NCBI GenBank assembly: GCA_900315705.1
Contig: ONAB01000009.1
Location: forward strand, 1 to 64,000
From: an uncultured Bacteroidales bacterium
GTDB lineage: Bacteria > Bacteroidota > Bacteroidia > Bacteroidales > WCHB1-69
Length of the DNA stretch: 64,000 nucleotides
Direction of reading: 5' to 3'
Made by a program: the position numbers and the translations under genes. The notes under the pieces are model-generated. The model did no database searches and was not told the origin of the DNA. It was given only the letters and a program-made list of their open reading frames with translations. Below, piece after piece: positions 56,254-64,000 of this stretch. Numbering within the stretch: position 1 is the first letter of the stretch; each line of letters begins with the position of its first letter.

Positions 56254-56841
56254 ATGCTGATAGTGGATGATGTGTTGGTTTCCGATGAGTTGATAGACAA
56301 ATGCTTTTGCTGCGATTTGGCCGCCTGCAAAGGAATGTGCTGTGTGGAGGGCGACGCGGGGGCGCCGCTGCGTCCCGAAGAGGTGGGCGATCTGAGCGAA
56401 TACTATCCTGTTTTCCGGAAGTATATGTCCGACGAGGGCATCGCGGTGGTGGAAGCCGCCGACGAGCCGGTGGTGCTCAACGGCTGGGGCGAGTTCGAGA
56501 CGCCGCTACTCGGGAATGGAAAAGATTGTGTGTTCGTCTGTCGCGAGGGCGATATGGCAATGTGCGCCATCGAGAAGGCTTTCCTCAATGGGGAAATCCC
56601 CTTCCGGAAGCCCATATCCTGCTATCTGTATCCCATCCGGGCCAGCAAGGTGGGCAAGTACACGGCCCTGAATTTCCATCATTGGGATATTTGCCAGTGC
56701 GCCCGCACAAAAGGGGAGGAGCTGAAACTGCCCGCCTACCGTTTTCTGAAGGAGCCGTTGGAGCGTGCCTTCGGCCACGAATGGTACGAGAAACTGTGCG
56801 ATCTTGTGGAGAACGAAGCCCCACAACACCCTGGTTGTTGA
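56254..56841 (+). CDS. DUF3109 family cysteine-rich protein
   Basis: 195 residues without signal peptide. The N-terminal CFCCDLAACKGMCCVEGDAG, the central CVFVCREGDMAMCAIEKAFL, then PISCYLYPIRASKVGKYTAL and HHWDICQCAR make up the spaced cysteines of DUF3109, a relative of YkgJ-type zinc- or iron-sulfur-binding proteins. Its function is unknown. About nine cysteines are placed to hold one or two metal clusters. It stands alone between the tnaA terminator and the convergent TonB-type gene. Confidence 0.88.
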   Translation: MLIVDDVLVSDELIDKCFCCDLAACKGMCCVEGDAGAPLRPEEVGDLSEYYPVFRKYMSDEGIAVVEAADEPVVLNGWGEFETPLLGNGKDCVFVCREGDMAMCAIEKAFLNGEIPFRKPISCYLYPIRASKVGKYTALNFHHWDICQCARTKGEELKLPAYRFLKEPLERAFGHEWYEKLCDLVENEAPQHPGC

Positions 56842-56865
56842 TTTCTAAGACGCACGCCCGTGCCT

Positions 56866-56895
56866 CTCAATTCTCAATTCTCAATTCTCAATTCC
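56866..56895. repeat. GAATTGA short tandem repeat at the 3' end of the TonB-type gene
   Basis: Three to four copies of TCTCAAT (plus strand). On the minus strand the repeat supplies the last two codons and the stop of the gene at 56881 (GGA ATT GAG AAT TGA). Confidence 0.75.
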
Positions 56896-59334
56896 TTGTC
56901 CGCCGCCTTGGGCTTGCGCCTGGGCGCCTTCCAACTCCATCTTGCCGAATTTGAAGGTGATGCCGGCACGGATGCTGCGGCCCATCCAGCTGCTCCGCGT
57001 GGTGCTGCTGAGCGTATAGTACGGATTGTTGACGTCAGTGCCCATCTTGTTCCAGTTGAAGATGTCGTGCACATCCAGATGCACGGAGATGCGGCGTTTC
57101 CAGAACTCGGCGCGCAGGCCTGCATCGATGCTGTAGCGCGGACGCGTGATTGTGAACATACTCACGCTCTTGGAGCTGTAATTGGCCGAGGCGTTCACCT
57201 CCAACACCTTCCACAATTTGGCCCAGAAGTTCAACCGGAAGCTGTAACCTAAATTGTCCACCGTATAGGGCGTTTCCTCTTTACGGAACTGGAACGAGGA
57301 CTTCATATAGTACATATTGGCATAGAAACGGATGTTCATAAAGGCTTTGAGCCGGTACATCACGTTGAGTTCGGCGCCCGTGTTGAGCGATTTGCCCGCA
57401 TTGACCGGCATCGTAAACGTAACGATGCGCCCGAAGAAGGGGCTGTAGGCTACATCCGATTGCCGGCTGAACTCGTCCTTGCTGTTCTTGAACCAGGCGT
57501 TGATGCCAATGTTGCCGAACTTGTTGATGTATTTGCTCCAGCCCGCCTCTATGGAGTTGGTGAATGTCTGCCGCAAATCGGGGTTGCCGGTGGCGTACCC
57601 ATCCTCGCCGTAACTGATACGGGTGCTCAAGTCATCGCCGTCCGGATTGTTTACACGGCGGGTGTAGCTGAGCTTGAAGTTGTGCATATTCTTGGTGCGG
57701 TAACTCAGGTGCAGGGAGGGATAGAACCCCAAGTATCCTTTGTGTACATCGTATTGAGGGTCGTTGAGAATAAGGAGATTGTAGATCTCGTACTCGGTGC
57801 GCAGACCGCCTTTAAGCGTGAAGCCGCCGAAGCGGTGCTGCAACGTGGCGTAGGCGTCCACACTGCCGTCGCGGACACGCACATCCTTGGAACGGATCTC
57901 ATCCATTACATAGTCGCCGGTAGAGAACACCAACGTGTCGTACCGTTCATAATTCAAGCCTGGATCATATCCGCCCGACACGCCCAATTCTATTTCCCCG
58001 TTTTTATGATAAGGGATGGTATAGTCCACGGAGGCACTCAATCCCAACGAACGGTAGTGGTTCTCCAGCTTCTGCTTTTTGTCTAGATTGTCCAGAAAAA
58101 GGTAATCACGGAAGGCATCACCTTTTTGCTTTCTGCCCCACGTCCAAAAACTCACATCAGCGCTGATCTTGTGGCCCTTGCTGTTGAACTTGTGCTCGTA
58201 CCACATTCCACCATAGCCGCCGCCACCGACCGTGCTTTGTGCCTGGTCATTGAAGAAGGAGCGGTCGCTGGGATTGTAGATGTATTCCCTGTAATAGGTG
58301 GAATCCAAATAAGTGTAGCCGCCAAAACTGGGATAGGTGCCGGCCCAGAAGTAGATGCTGTTCATCGAGTCGGGCGTGTAGGAGCCGTTGATGTAAAGGC
58401 CGAAACTGTGATCCGGTTGTTGGACTTGGTTGATACTGTGAAAAGTGGAAGAGGTGTCCCCTCCGTCGGTCAGTATCGTGGAGAACGACTCGCTGTTGTT
58501 CTTGTTGATGCTGTACGAGTAGTTGAGGTAGGTGCTGATGGAGAACTTCTCGTTGGCATAGACATAAGAAAGGAAAGGCGTGACGCTGGGTGTGGAGGAA
58601 CCGCGCACGCCGAAGCTGATGAAACTGTTCTTCTTGATTTTGGAGGTGGTGATGATGTTGATGATGCCGCCGCTGCCTTGGGCGCTGTAGCGGGCCGACG
58701 GGTTGGTGATGACCTCGATCTTCTCGATGCTGCCGGCGGGCATCTGCTGGATGAACTGCTTGAGCGCCTCGGCGTTCATATTGGAGGGCTTGTTGTTGAT
58801 CCAAATCTCCACGGAAGAGACGCCGCGCAGGGTGACGTTGCCCTCCACGTCCACCTCCACGCCGGGGGCGTTCTGCAAGGCATCCGCCGCCGAGCCCGAC
58901 TGTATGGTGGGGTCCTCGGCCACGTTGTAGAGCGTCTTCTCGCCATCCACCATATAGACGGGTTTCTCCCCAATAATCTGCACCTCCTGCAGGTCGGTGC
59001 TGTTCTTGTGCATCGGGATGTCGCCTAAATCGATGGTCTTGGAATTGCCGCCGACAGTGACCGGGATGATCAACCGCTCATAGCCGACCAGTGTGGCTAC
59101 AAACTGGTATTCGCCGTCCAGAACGTTCGATATCTGGAACTTGCCTTGCGCGTCGGACAGGGATTTGCCGACCATCTGCGCGGTGGAGTCCGGGGTCAGC
59201 AGCATTATGGTGGCAAACTGCACCCTCTCATTGTTGAGGGAATCCACCATTGTGCCTGTAAGGTTGTAACGACTCTGAGCGGAAAGAAGATTTGCCAGCG
59301 TGATCAGTAGGAGAGAGTAGAACAGTTTCTTCAT
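56881..59334 (-). CDS. TonB-dependent receptor-like outer-membrane barrel with CarboxypepD_reg domain
   Basis: 817 residues. Signal peptide (MKKLFYSLLLITLANLLSAQ), a carboxypeptidase-regulatory-like beta-sandwich (about 24-110, GTMVDSLNNERVQFATIMLL; DGEYQFVATLVGYERLIIPV), a plug domain (about 115-235, MVDGEKTLYNVAEDPTIQSG; NAPGVEVDVEGNVTLRGVSS; SARYSAQGSGGIINIITTS) and a 22-strand-type barrel. This is the 'outer membrane beta-barrel family protein' group (OMP_b-brl_3), smaller than SusC. The C-terminal end GQGIEN is read from a short tandem repeat, so the usual final aromatic residue is missing. No SusD-type gene is adjacent. Substrate unknown. Confidence 0.9.
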   Translation of the reverse strand: MKKLFYSLLLITLANLLSAQSRYNLTGTMVDSLNNERVQFATIMLLTPDSTAQMVGKSLSDAQGKFQISNVLDGEYQFVATLVGYERLIIPVTVGGNSKTIDLGDIPMHKNSTDLQEVQIIGEKPVYMVDGEKTLYNVAEDPTIQSGSAADALQNAPGVEVDVEGNVTLRGVSSVEIWINNKPSNMNAEALKQFIQQMPAGSIEKIEVITNPSARYSAQGSGGIINIITTSKIKKNSFISFGVRGSSTPSVTPFLSYVYANEKFSISTYLNYSYSINKNNSESFSTILTDGGDTSSTFHSINQVQQPDHSFGLYINGSYTPDSMNSIYFWAGTYPSFGGYTYLDSTYYREYIYNPSDRSFFNDQAQSTVGGGGYGGMWYEHKFNSKGHKISADVSFWTWGRKQKGDAFRDYLFLDNLDKKQKLENHYRSLGLSASVDYTIPYHKNGEIELGVSGGYDPGLNYERYDTLVFSTGDYVMDEIRSKDVRVRDGSVDAYATLQHRFGGFTLKGGLRTEYEIYNLLILNDPQYDVHKGYLGFYPSLHLSYRTKNMHNFKLSYTRRVNNPDGDDLSTRISYGEDGYATGNPDLRQTFTNSIEAGWSKYINKFGNIGINAWFKNSKDEFSRQSDVAYSPFFGRIVTFTMPVNAGKSLNTGAELNVMYRLKAFMNIRFYANMYYMKSSFQFRKEETPYTVDNLGYSFRLNFWAKLWKVLEVNASANYSSKSVSMFTITRPRYSIDAGLRAEFWKRRISVHLDVHDIFNWNKMGTDVNNPYYTLSSTTRSSWMGRSIRAGITFKFGKMELEGAQAQAQGGGQGIEN

Positions 59335-59564
59335 AAAAAACGCGTTTTATAGCAATGCTTGTTATTAACGTATATATGACGATTTAATTGTAAAAGGTGC
59401 CAATATTTGTGTTATAGTGTATTTATTTGTAAATAAAGGCGTTGTGTTAATTTTTCATAAAAAAACATTCCTAATAAACTTTTTTGTATTTTTGCAATCA
59501 GTTACAGACGTTTTTTTCTGTAAAACCTTTTGATGAATATAGTACTAATTTAAAATCTTTAGAA
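59335..59564. promoter_or_regulatory. Divergent AT-rich intergenic region
   Basis: 230 bp between the TonB-type gene (minus) and the 59565 gene (plus). A TATTTTTG box at 59487-59494 faces the plus-strand gene and gives a leader of about 65 bp. I find no clear -7 box for the minus-strand gene. Confidence 0.5.
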
Positions 59565-60125
59565 ATGAAAAAATTATTTTTGACACTTGCACTTGGCTTG
59601 CTCTGTATGGCAGGATTCTCCCAATTCACCTATGAAGACGGGACCTACACTTATCAGGATGAGTACACTACTGAAAATGCGCATCGTAAGGTGGTCAATC
59701 TCTTGAACACTTTCAACAATTCAACGCAATCTGCCAAAATCACGACCAATACGGATACCCTTGTCAAAGCTGAGGTTGTTATGAATGTGAAGGCTTCCTA
59801 CAATCCGTTTGCCGGTAGTTTTATCGAAAATTTCCAAATGGACGTCACCTTTAAGATTGATGGCGAACACGTGACCGTTTTGGGAGACAATTTCTACACC
59901 ATCAATGTTTACAGCGGTTATGGTTCCAACAAAGAGGTGAAATCTTATGATGAGAGAAAAGAGGAGTACGATAACGCCTCCCGCAAACTCAACAGCGGTA
60001 CCTTGAAGGGCAAGGACAAAAAGGACGCCAAGGAGATTGTGGAGGATTGGGAAGAGTCTTCCGCAGCTATCGATAAAGAGTTCAAGGCAAGATTCGTGAA
60101 CGCTCTGAAGAAGAAACTCCAATAA
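59565..60125 (+). CDS. Exported DUF4468-like protein
   Basis: 186 residues from MKKLFLTLALGLLCMAGFSQ (signal peptide); an earlier in-frame ATG at 59484 lies at the promoter and is unlikely. The mature chain has AHRKVVNLLNTFNNSTQSAK, TLVKAEVVMNVKASYNPFAG and a strand FQMDVTFKIDGEHVTVLGDN followed by a charged helical end. The pattern resembles DUF4468-type proteins (a TBP-like fold with 'a..w', 'v.g.g...' strands), but the match is only suggestive. Single gene ending in the palindromic terminator at 60167. Confidence 0.6.
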   Translation: MKKLFLTLALGLLCMAGFSQFTYEDGTYTYQDEYTTENAHRKVVNLLNTFNNSTQSAKITTNTDTLVKAEVVMNVKASYNPFAGSFIENFQMDVTFKIDGEHVTVLGDNFYTINVYSGYGSNKEVKSYDERKEEYDNASRKLNSGTLKGKDKKDAKEIVEDWEESSAAIDKEFKARFVNALKKKLQ

Positions 60126-60166
60126 GAAGGGGAAATCGGTCGTAACGACCTTACAACCTTATTGAT

Positions 60167-60209
60167 AAAAAAAGTAGAGACGTCACATTGTGGCGTCTCT
60201 ACTTTTTTT
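60167..60209. repeat. GTAGAGACG palindromic element, copy F, acting as a two-way terminator
   Basis: A 13-bp stem GTAGAGACGTCAC / GTGGCGTCTCTAC (60174-60186 with 60190-60202, one G-T pair, loop ATT), flanked by seven A and seven T. It is the only intergenic copy of the family in the window. It sits between convergent genes and has the form of a bidirectional Rho-independent terminator. A small GGTCG-TAA-CGACC hairpin precedes it. Confidence 0.82.
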
Positions 60210-60228
60210 GTAACCTTAATAACAAACG

Positions 60229-62301
60229 TTATTTTTGGATTCGGATTCTGGCGTCCACGGCGGTCACGTAACGCGGGTTGCCGAGCAACGGGTTGAGGTC
60301 CATCTCCACGATTTCGGGAGCGGCCTGTACCAGCGCGCTCACGCGGGCCACTTGGTCGGCGTAGAGGTCGATGTTGACGGGCTCCTGGCCACGCACGCCT
60401 TGCAGAATCTTGTAACCACGCAGCTTGGTGAGCATCTGCTTGGCCTCGTCGGCGGTGATGGGGGCGAGTGCGGACTGCACATCTTTCAGCACCTCGATGA
60501 AGATGCCGCCCAGGCCGAAGAAGATCTGATGGCCGAACTTGTCGTCGCGGATGGCGCCGATATAGACGTCGGTGCCGTCCAGCATCGGGTACATCTCCAC
60601 TGCGTAGGTGTCCTTGATAGCCATCAGGCGGTCGAACTCCTTGCTGACGGTGTCGAGGTCTTTCACGTTGAGGGTGACGCCGCCCACATCGGACTTGTGG
60701 AGCGGTCCCACGACCTTCATCACCAACGGTGTGTCCTTGCCGCAGTTCACCTCCTTGGCAAAAGCGAGGGCGTCCTCTTTCTTGTCCACCTCCACGGATT
60801 TCTTGCGGGAAATGCCGGCGGCGTCCAGAAGTTCGTTGTAGTCGGCGATTTCCAGATAACCGCTCTCGCACTTGTCAATGGTTTTGCGGATGCGGGCCAC
60901 ATCGACTTGCGGCAGTTCCACCACTTCGGGTTGCGGCTTCGGGGTGTTCCACACCTTGACGAGGGCGTTGCCCAGCACGCACTCTTCGGGGAAGTTGATG
61001 CGTCCCTTGGCGATAAAGTCCTCAATCTCCTGTTTCACATTGATGATGGAGGGCAGCACCGGGAAGATGGGTTTCTTGCAGGTCTTCATCTTCTCATCGA
61101 GCAGGTCATAGACCTCCTTGTTGGAGAAGAGGCCTGGGGAGCCGAAAATGACCACGGAGAAGTCGATGTCGGTGTAGTCGTTCTCGACGGCGTCGATGAT
61201 ATAGCCGAGTTGTTCGGCGGTGCCGGTGGCGAGGAAATCGATGGGATTGCCCACGGAGGAGCCGGCGTAGAGCTTCGAGAGCAGGGCAGGGCTGGCGGGG
61301 TGGTCCTTCAACGGGGGCACCTCCATTCCGCCGTTGCTGAGCACGTCGGTGAGCATCACGGCCGGGCCGCCGGCGTGGGTGATGACGGCGCAGCGTTTGC
61401 CCTTTATTTCAGGGTGCATAAAGACGGCGCAGACGGTGGTGAGCTCCTGGCGGTTGTGGCAGCGCACAATGCCGGCCTTTTGGAACAGGGCGTCCACGGC
61501 GGCGTCGTTGGTGGCTAAAGCGCCGGTGTGCGACGAAGCAGCGCGCGAGCCGGCAGCGGAGCCGCCCGACTTGATGGCCGCGATCTTGCAGCCCTTGTTG
61601 ATGAGGTTGCGGCTGTGCTTCAGCAAGCGCTGAGGGTCGCCAATCTTCTCCATATAAAGCATAATGACGTGACTGGACTTTTCAGGGTCGAAAGTCTCGT
61701 CCAGATGTTCCAGCACATCTTCGATGCCGAGCTGGGCGCTGTTGCCCACAGCCCATACACTATTGAACTTCAAGCCGTTGCTCATACCGTACTCCTTGAT
61801 GAACACGGCGGTGGCGCCGCTGCCCGTGATGAAGTCCACACCCTTGGGGTCAAGTTTCGGGATGGGCGTGTCGAAGCAGCCGCTATAGTTGGTGTTGAGG
61901 AATCCTGTGCAGTTGGGACCGATGAGCGAGCCGCCCACGGCGTTGATGGCGTCCACGATGTGCTTCTCGATGGCAGCACCTTCGGCGTTCTCCTCCGAGA
62001 ATCCTGCGCTGACAATGATGAAGCCTTGGGTGCCCTTCTGCTGCGTAAGCACGTCCACCGTGTGGGCGCAGAACTTGGCCGCGATGCAGAGGATGGCGCA
62101 ATCCACCTGCGGGAGGTCTTCCACCTGCTTGTAGCACTTGATGCCTTGCACCTCGTCCTCTTTGGGGTTCACGGCGTAGATTTCGCCTTTGAAGGCGCTC
62201 TCCAACAAGTTTTTCAGGGCTTTGCCGCCCGGTTTGTGAATGTCACTGGATGCACCGCAAATCACGATGCTTTTGGGATTAATCAGTTTAGGGTTTATCA
62301 T
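60229..62301 (-). CDS. ADP-forming acetate/acyl-CoA ligase, alpha and beta parts fused
   Basis: 690 residues. CoA-binding domain with GASSDIHKPGGKAL (16-29); succinyl-CoA-synthetase-like domain with PNCTGFLNTNYSGCF and catalytic His258 (SRAASSHTGALAT); a third flavodoxin-like domain (RCAVITHAGGPAVMLTDVLS); and from about residue 480 an ATP-grasp domain (VNCGKDTPLVMKVVGPLHKS; DRLMAIKDTYAVEMYPMLDG; IRDDKFGHQIFFGLGGIFIE). It interconverts acyl-CoA, ADP and phosphate with the acid, CoA and ATP, letting fermenters gain ATP from acetyl- or other acyl-CoA. The fused alpha-beta layout is common in anaerobes. It lies 32 bp after the phosphohexomutase gene on the same strand. Confidence 0.92.
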   Translation of the reverse strand: MINPKLINPKSIVICGASSDIHKPGGKALKNLLESAFKGEIYAVNPKEDEVQGIKCYKQVEDLPQVDCAILCIAAKFCAHTVDVLTQQKGTQGFIIVSAGFSEENAEGAAIEKHIVDAINAVGGSLIGPNCTGFLNTNYSGCFDTPIPKLDPKGVDFITGSGATAVFIKEYGMSNGLKFNSVWAVGNSAQLGIEDVLEHLDETFDPEKSSHVIMLYMEKIGDPQRLLKHSRNLINKGCKIAAIKSGGSAAGSRAASSHTGALATNDAAVDALFQKAGIVRCHNRQELTTVCAVFMHPEIKGKRCAVITHAGGPAVMLTDVLSNGGMEVPPLKDHPASPALLSKLYAGSSVGNPIDFLATGTAEQLGYIIDAVENDYTDIDFSVVIFGSPGLFSNKEVYDLLDEKMKTCKKPIFPVLPSIINVKQEIEDFIAKGRINFPEECVLGNALVKVWNTPKPQPEVVELPQVDVARIRKTIDKCESGYLEIADYNELLDAAGISRKKSVEVDKKEDALAFAKEVNCGKDTPLVMKVVGPLHKSDVGGVTLNVKDLDTVSKEFDRLMAIKDTYAVEMYPMLDGTDVYIGAIRDDKFGHQIFFGLGGIFIEVLKDVQSALAPITADEAKQMLTKLRGYKILQGVRGQEPVNIDLYADQVARVSALVQAAPEIVEMDLNPLLGNPRYVTAVDARIRIQK

Positions 62302-62333
62302 ATATTATAGATTATTATTAATGTTGCTGTACA

Positions 62334-64000
62334 TTACTGCACCATCTCCTTCTTCAGGAGGTCGATTTTCTCGTTCAGCTTGGCCTCTTCATCCGTGATC
62401 TTGGCACGTTTGCGGATAGGGGCGACCACGCTGAAATAGAACTTGATCTTAGGCTCCGTGCCGGAGGGTCTCACCGTGACCTTGCTGCCGTCGGCCGTGA
62501 AGAACTGCAGCACATTGGAGGTGGGCAGGTCGATGACGGTGTTGGTGTTGTTGACGAAGTCGAAGGATTTGGACACGGCGTAGTCCTTCATCATTGTGAC
62601 AGGCTGGCCGCCCAGTTCCTTGGGCGGGTTGTTGCGGTAGTTGGCCATCATCTGCTGGATTTCCTCCACGCCGGCCTTGCCGGTCTTGGTGATGGAGAGG
62701 AGGTCCTCCTTGTAGTAGCCGTGTTTCTTGTAGATGTCTTCCAGCACCTGGGCGAGGAGCTTGTGGTTAGGGGCTCCGGTGGCGAGGTGGTAGGCCGCCA
62801 TCTCGGCGATGAGGCAGCAGGCGGAGACGGCGTCCTTGTCGCGCACGAAGTCGCCCACGAGGTAGCCGTAGCTCTCTTCACCGCCCACCACGTACTGTTT
62901 CTGGCCTTCGCTCTTGAGGATGGCCTCGGCGATGTACTTGAAGCCGGTGAGCACCTCTTTGCACTCCACGTTGAAGTCGGTGGCGATGGTTTGGATGAGG
63001 TCGGTGGTGACGATGGTCTTGACCACGAACTGGTCGCCGTTGAGTTTGCCGTTGGCCTGCCATTGCGACAAGACGTAGTGGAACAGCAGGGTGCCGGTCT
63101 GGTTGCCGTTGAGCAGTTTCATCTTGCCTTCGCTGTCGCGGATGGCGATGCCCACGCGGTCGGCGTCCGGGTCGGTGGCAAGGATGAGGTCGGCCTCCAC
63201 CTCGTCGGCCTTCTTGAGGGCCAGCTCAAGGGCGCTCTTCTCCTCAGGGTTGGGCGACTTGACGGTGGGGAAGTTGCCGTCGGGCACGGCCTGCTCGTCC
63301 ACGAGATAGACGTTCTGGAAGCCGTACATCTCCAGTGCCTTGGGCACCATCGTGATGCCGGTGCCGTGCAGCGGGGTATAGACAATCTTCAGCCCTTTGG
63401 CCTTTTTGGCGGCGGAGGGGTTGAGCGAGAGCGCGGCGATCTTGTCAAGGTAGGCCTTGTCCACCTCCTCGCCAATGATATGGACGAGCTTGTCGTTGCG
63501 GGTCCACTTCACCTGGCTGAGCGAGGTGATCTTGTTCACCTCCTCGATGACGTTCTTGTCGTGGGGCGGCACAAGCTGCCCGCCGTCCTGCCAATAGACC
63601 TTGTAGCCGTTGTACTCCCGCGGGTTGTGGGAGGCGGTGACCATAATGCCGGCGTGGCATTTGAGATGACGGACGGCAAAGGAGAGTTCCGGCGTCGGAC
63701 GCAGGTCTTTGAACAGGAAGGCTTCTATCTTGTTGGCCGACAGAATGGAGGCGGTGATTTCAGCGAACTCGCGGCTATGAAGTCGCGAATCGTGCGAAAT
63801 GGCCACCTTGATGTGCTGGTGCTTGAAACATTTGACCAGATAGTTGGCCAAACCTTGTGTGGCGAACCCCACGGTGTACTTGTTCATACGGTTGGTGCCC
63901 ACGCCCATAATGCCGCGCAGGCCGCCGGTGCCGAATTCCAAAGTCCTGTAAAAGGACTCCTCCAACTCTTGCGGGTTCTCTTTTTGAAGCTTGCGGATTT
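62334..64000 (-). CDS. Phospho-sugar mutase (phosphoglucomutase/phosphomannomutase), 5' end outside the window
   Basis: At least 554 residues; the frame is open to the window edge (IRKLQKENPQELEESF lies upstream of the first usable TTG), so the start is missing. Motifs: FGTGGLRGIMGVGTNRMN, the active-site phosphoserine loop VTASHNPREYNGYKVY, metal-binding DPDADRVGIAI, sugar-binding GGEESYGYLVGDFVRDKDAV and phosphate-binding RPSGTEPKIKFYF. It shifts phosphate between C1 and C6 of hexoses, linking glycogen or sugar-nucleotide metabolism with glycolysis. It is of the long (about 580-residue) type common in Bacteroidota. Just upstream of the acyl-CoA ligase in transcription order. Confidence 0.95.
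   Translation of the reverse strand, partial: IRKLQKENPQELEESFYRTLEFGTGGLRGIMGVGTNRMNKYTVGFATQGLANYLVKCFKHQHIKVAISHDSRLHSREFAEITASILSANKIEAFLFKDLRPTPELSFAVRHLKCHAGIMVTASHNPREYNGYKVYWQDGGQLVPPHDKNVIEEVNKITSLSQVKWTRNDKLVHIIGEEVDKAYLDKIAALSLNPSAAKKAKGLKIVYTPLHGTGITMVPKALEMYGFQNVYLVDEQAVPDGNFPTVKSPNPEEKSALELALKKADEVEADLILATDPDADRVGIAIRDSEGKMKLLNGNQTGTLLFHYVLSQWQANGKLNGDQFVVKTIVTTDLIQTIATDFNVECKEVLTGFKYIAEAILKSEGQKQYVVGGEESYGYLVGDFVRDKDAVSACCLIAEMAAYHLATGAPNHKLLAQVLEDIYKKHGYYKEDLLSITKTGKAGVEEIQQMMANYRNNPPKELGGQPVTMMKDYAVSKSFDFVNNTNTVIDLPTSNVLQFFTADGSKVTVRPSGTEPKIKFYFSVVAPIRKRAKITDEEAKLNEKIDLLKKEMVQ

Overview
The window is from a Bacteroidales-type Bacteroidota chromosome. This rests on type IX secretion (T9SS) genes and T9SS-sorted cargo, a fused FeoA-FeoB iron transporter, a Bacteroides-type tryptophanase, a TonB-family barrel with a carboxypeptidase-like N-terminal domain, and repeated TAnnTTTG -7 promoter boxes (TATCTTTG, TATTTTTG, TACTTTTG) with almost no Shine-Dalgarno signal. 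Base composition is moderately GC-rich in the housekeeping genes and visibly AT-richer in accessory stretches (about 5.4-9.8 kb, and a patch inside the beta-galactosidase). I cannot name a genus.

Layout. 0-5 kb: tail of a T9SS cargo protein, then an RND efflux fusion protein and pump with a PG0541-family protein. 5-9.8 kb: accessory segment with two near-identical YjbR genes, a relic of a third, a HigA antitoxin fused to a HigB stump, two unknown secreted proteins and a toxin-antitoxin-like pair. 9.8-15.2 kb: S41-type peptidase, T9SS-sorted esterase, a TonB_C/OmpA-like protein, a complex hairpin repeat and tRNA-Met. 15.2-20.2 kb (minus): barrel protein and a 1,000-residue TPR protein. 20.4-33.9 kb: glmS, feoAB, a small barrel, an ECF sigma factor fused to a membrane segment and WG repeats, a DUF2807 protein, a very large GH2 beta-galactosidase and a patatin. 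33.9-40.1 kb (minus): tRNA-Ala, the rpsL-rpsG-fusA-rpsJ operon, then a transketolase half with an ECF sigma, a membrane protein and a cysteine-rich periplasmic protein. 40.1-49.9 kb: a 1,151-residue barrel protein followed by porP-porK-porL-porM-porN, the core of the T9SS. 50-64 kb: heptose epimerase, RecQ, an OmpH-like protein with a MORN-repeat protein, tryptophanase, DUF3109, a TonB-type barrel, an ADP-forming acyl-CoA synthetase and a phosphohexomutase that runs off the end.

How it fits together. Much of the window concerns the cell envelope: T9SS core genes (porPKLMN) plus at least two proteins carrying C-terminal sorting domains that would use it, several outer-membrane barrels, an RND pump, LPS heptose synthesis, and two separate ECF-sigma loci that look like envelope-sensing switches.

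The most unusual signals are: (1) a family of about 30-bp palindromes beginning GTAGAGACG, of which five of six copies lie in frame inside protein-coding genes; (2) an ECF sigma factor covalently joined to a transmembrane segment and a WG-repeat domain; (3) an intergenic element built from consecutive mini-hairpins that all have GAA loops, seen at 1.4 kb and expanded at 14.85-15.07 kb; (4) a HigB deletion that fuses a 14-residue toxin stump to its antitoxin. All family assignments are from reading the sequence; no database search was run.
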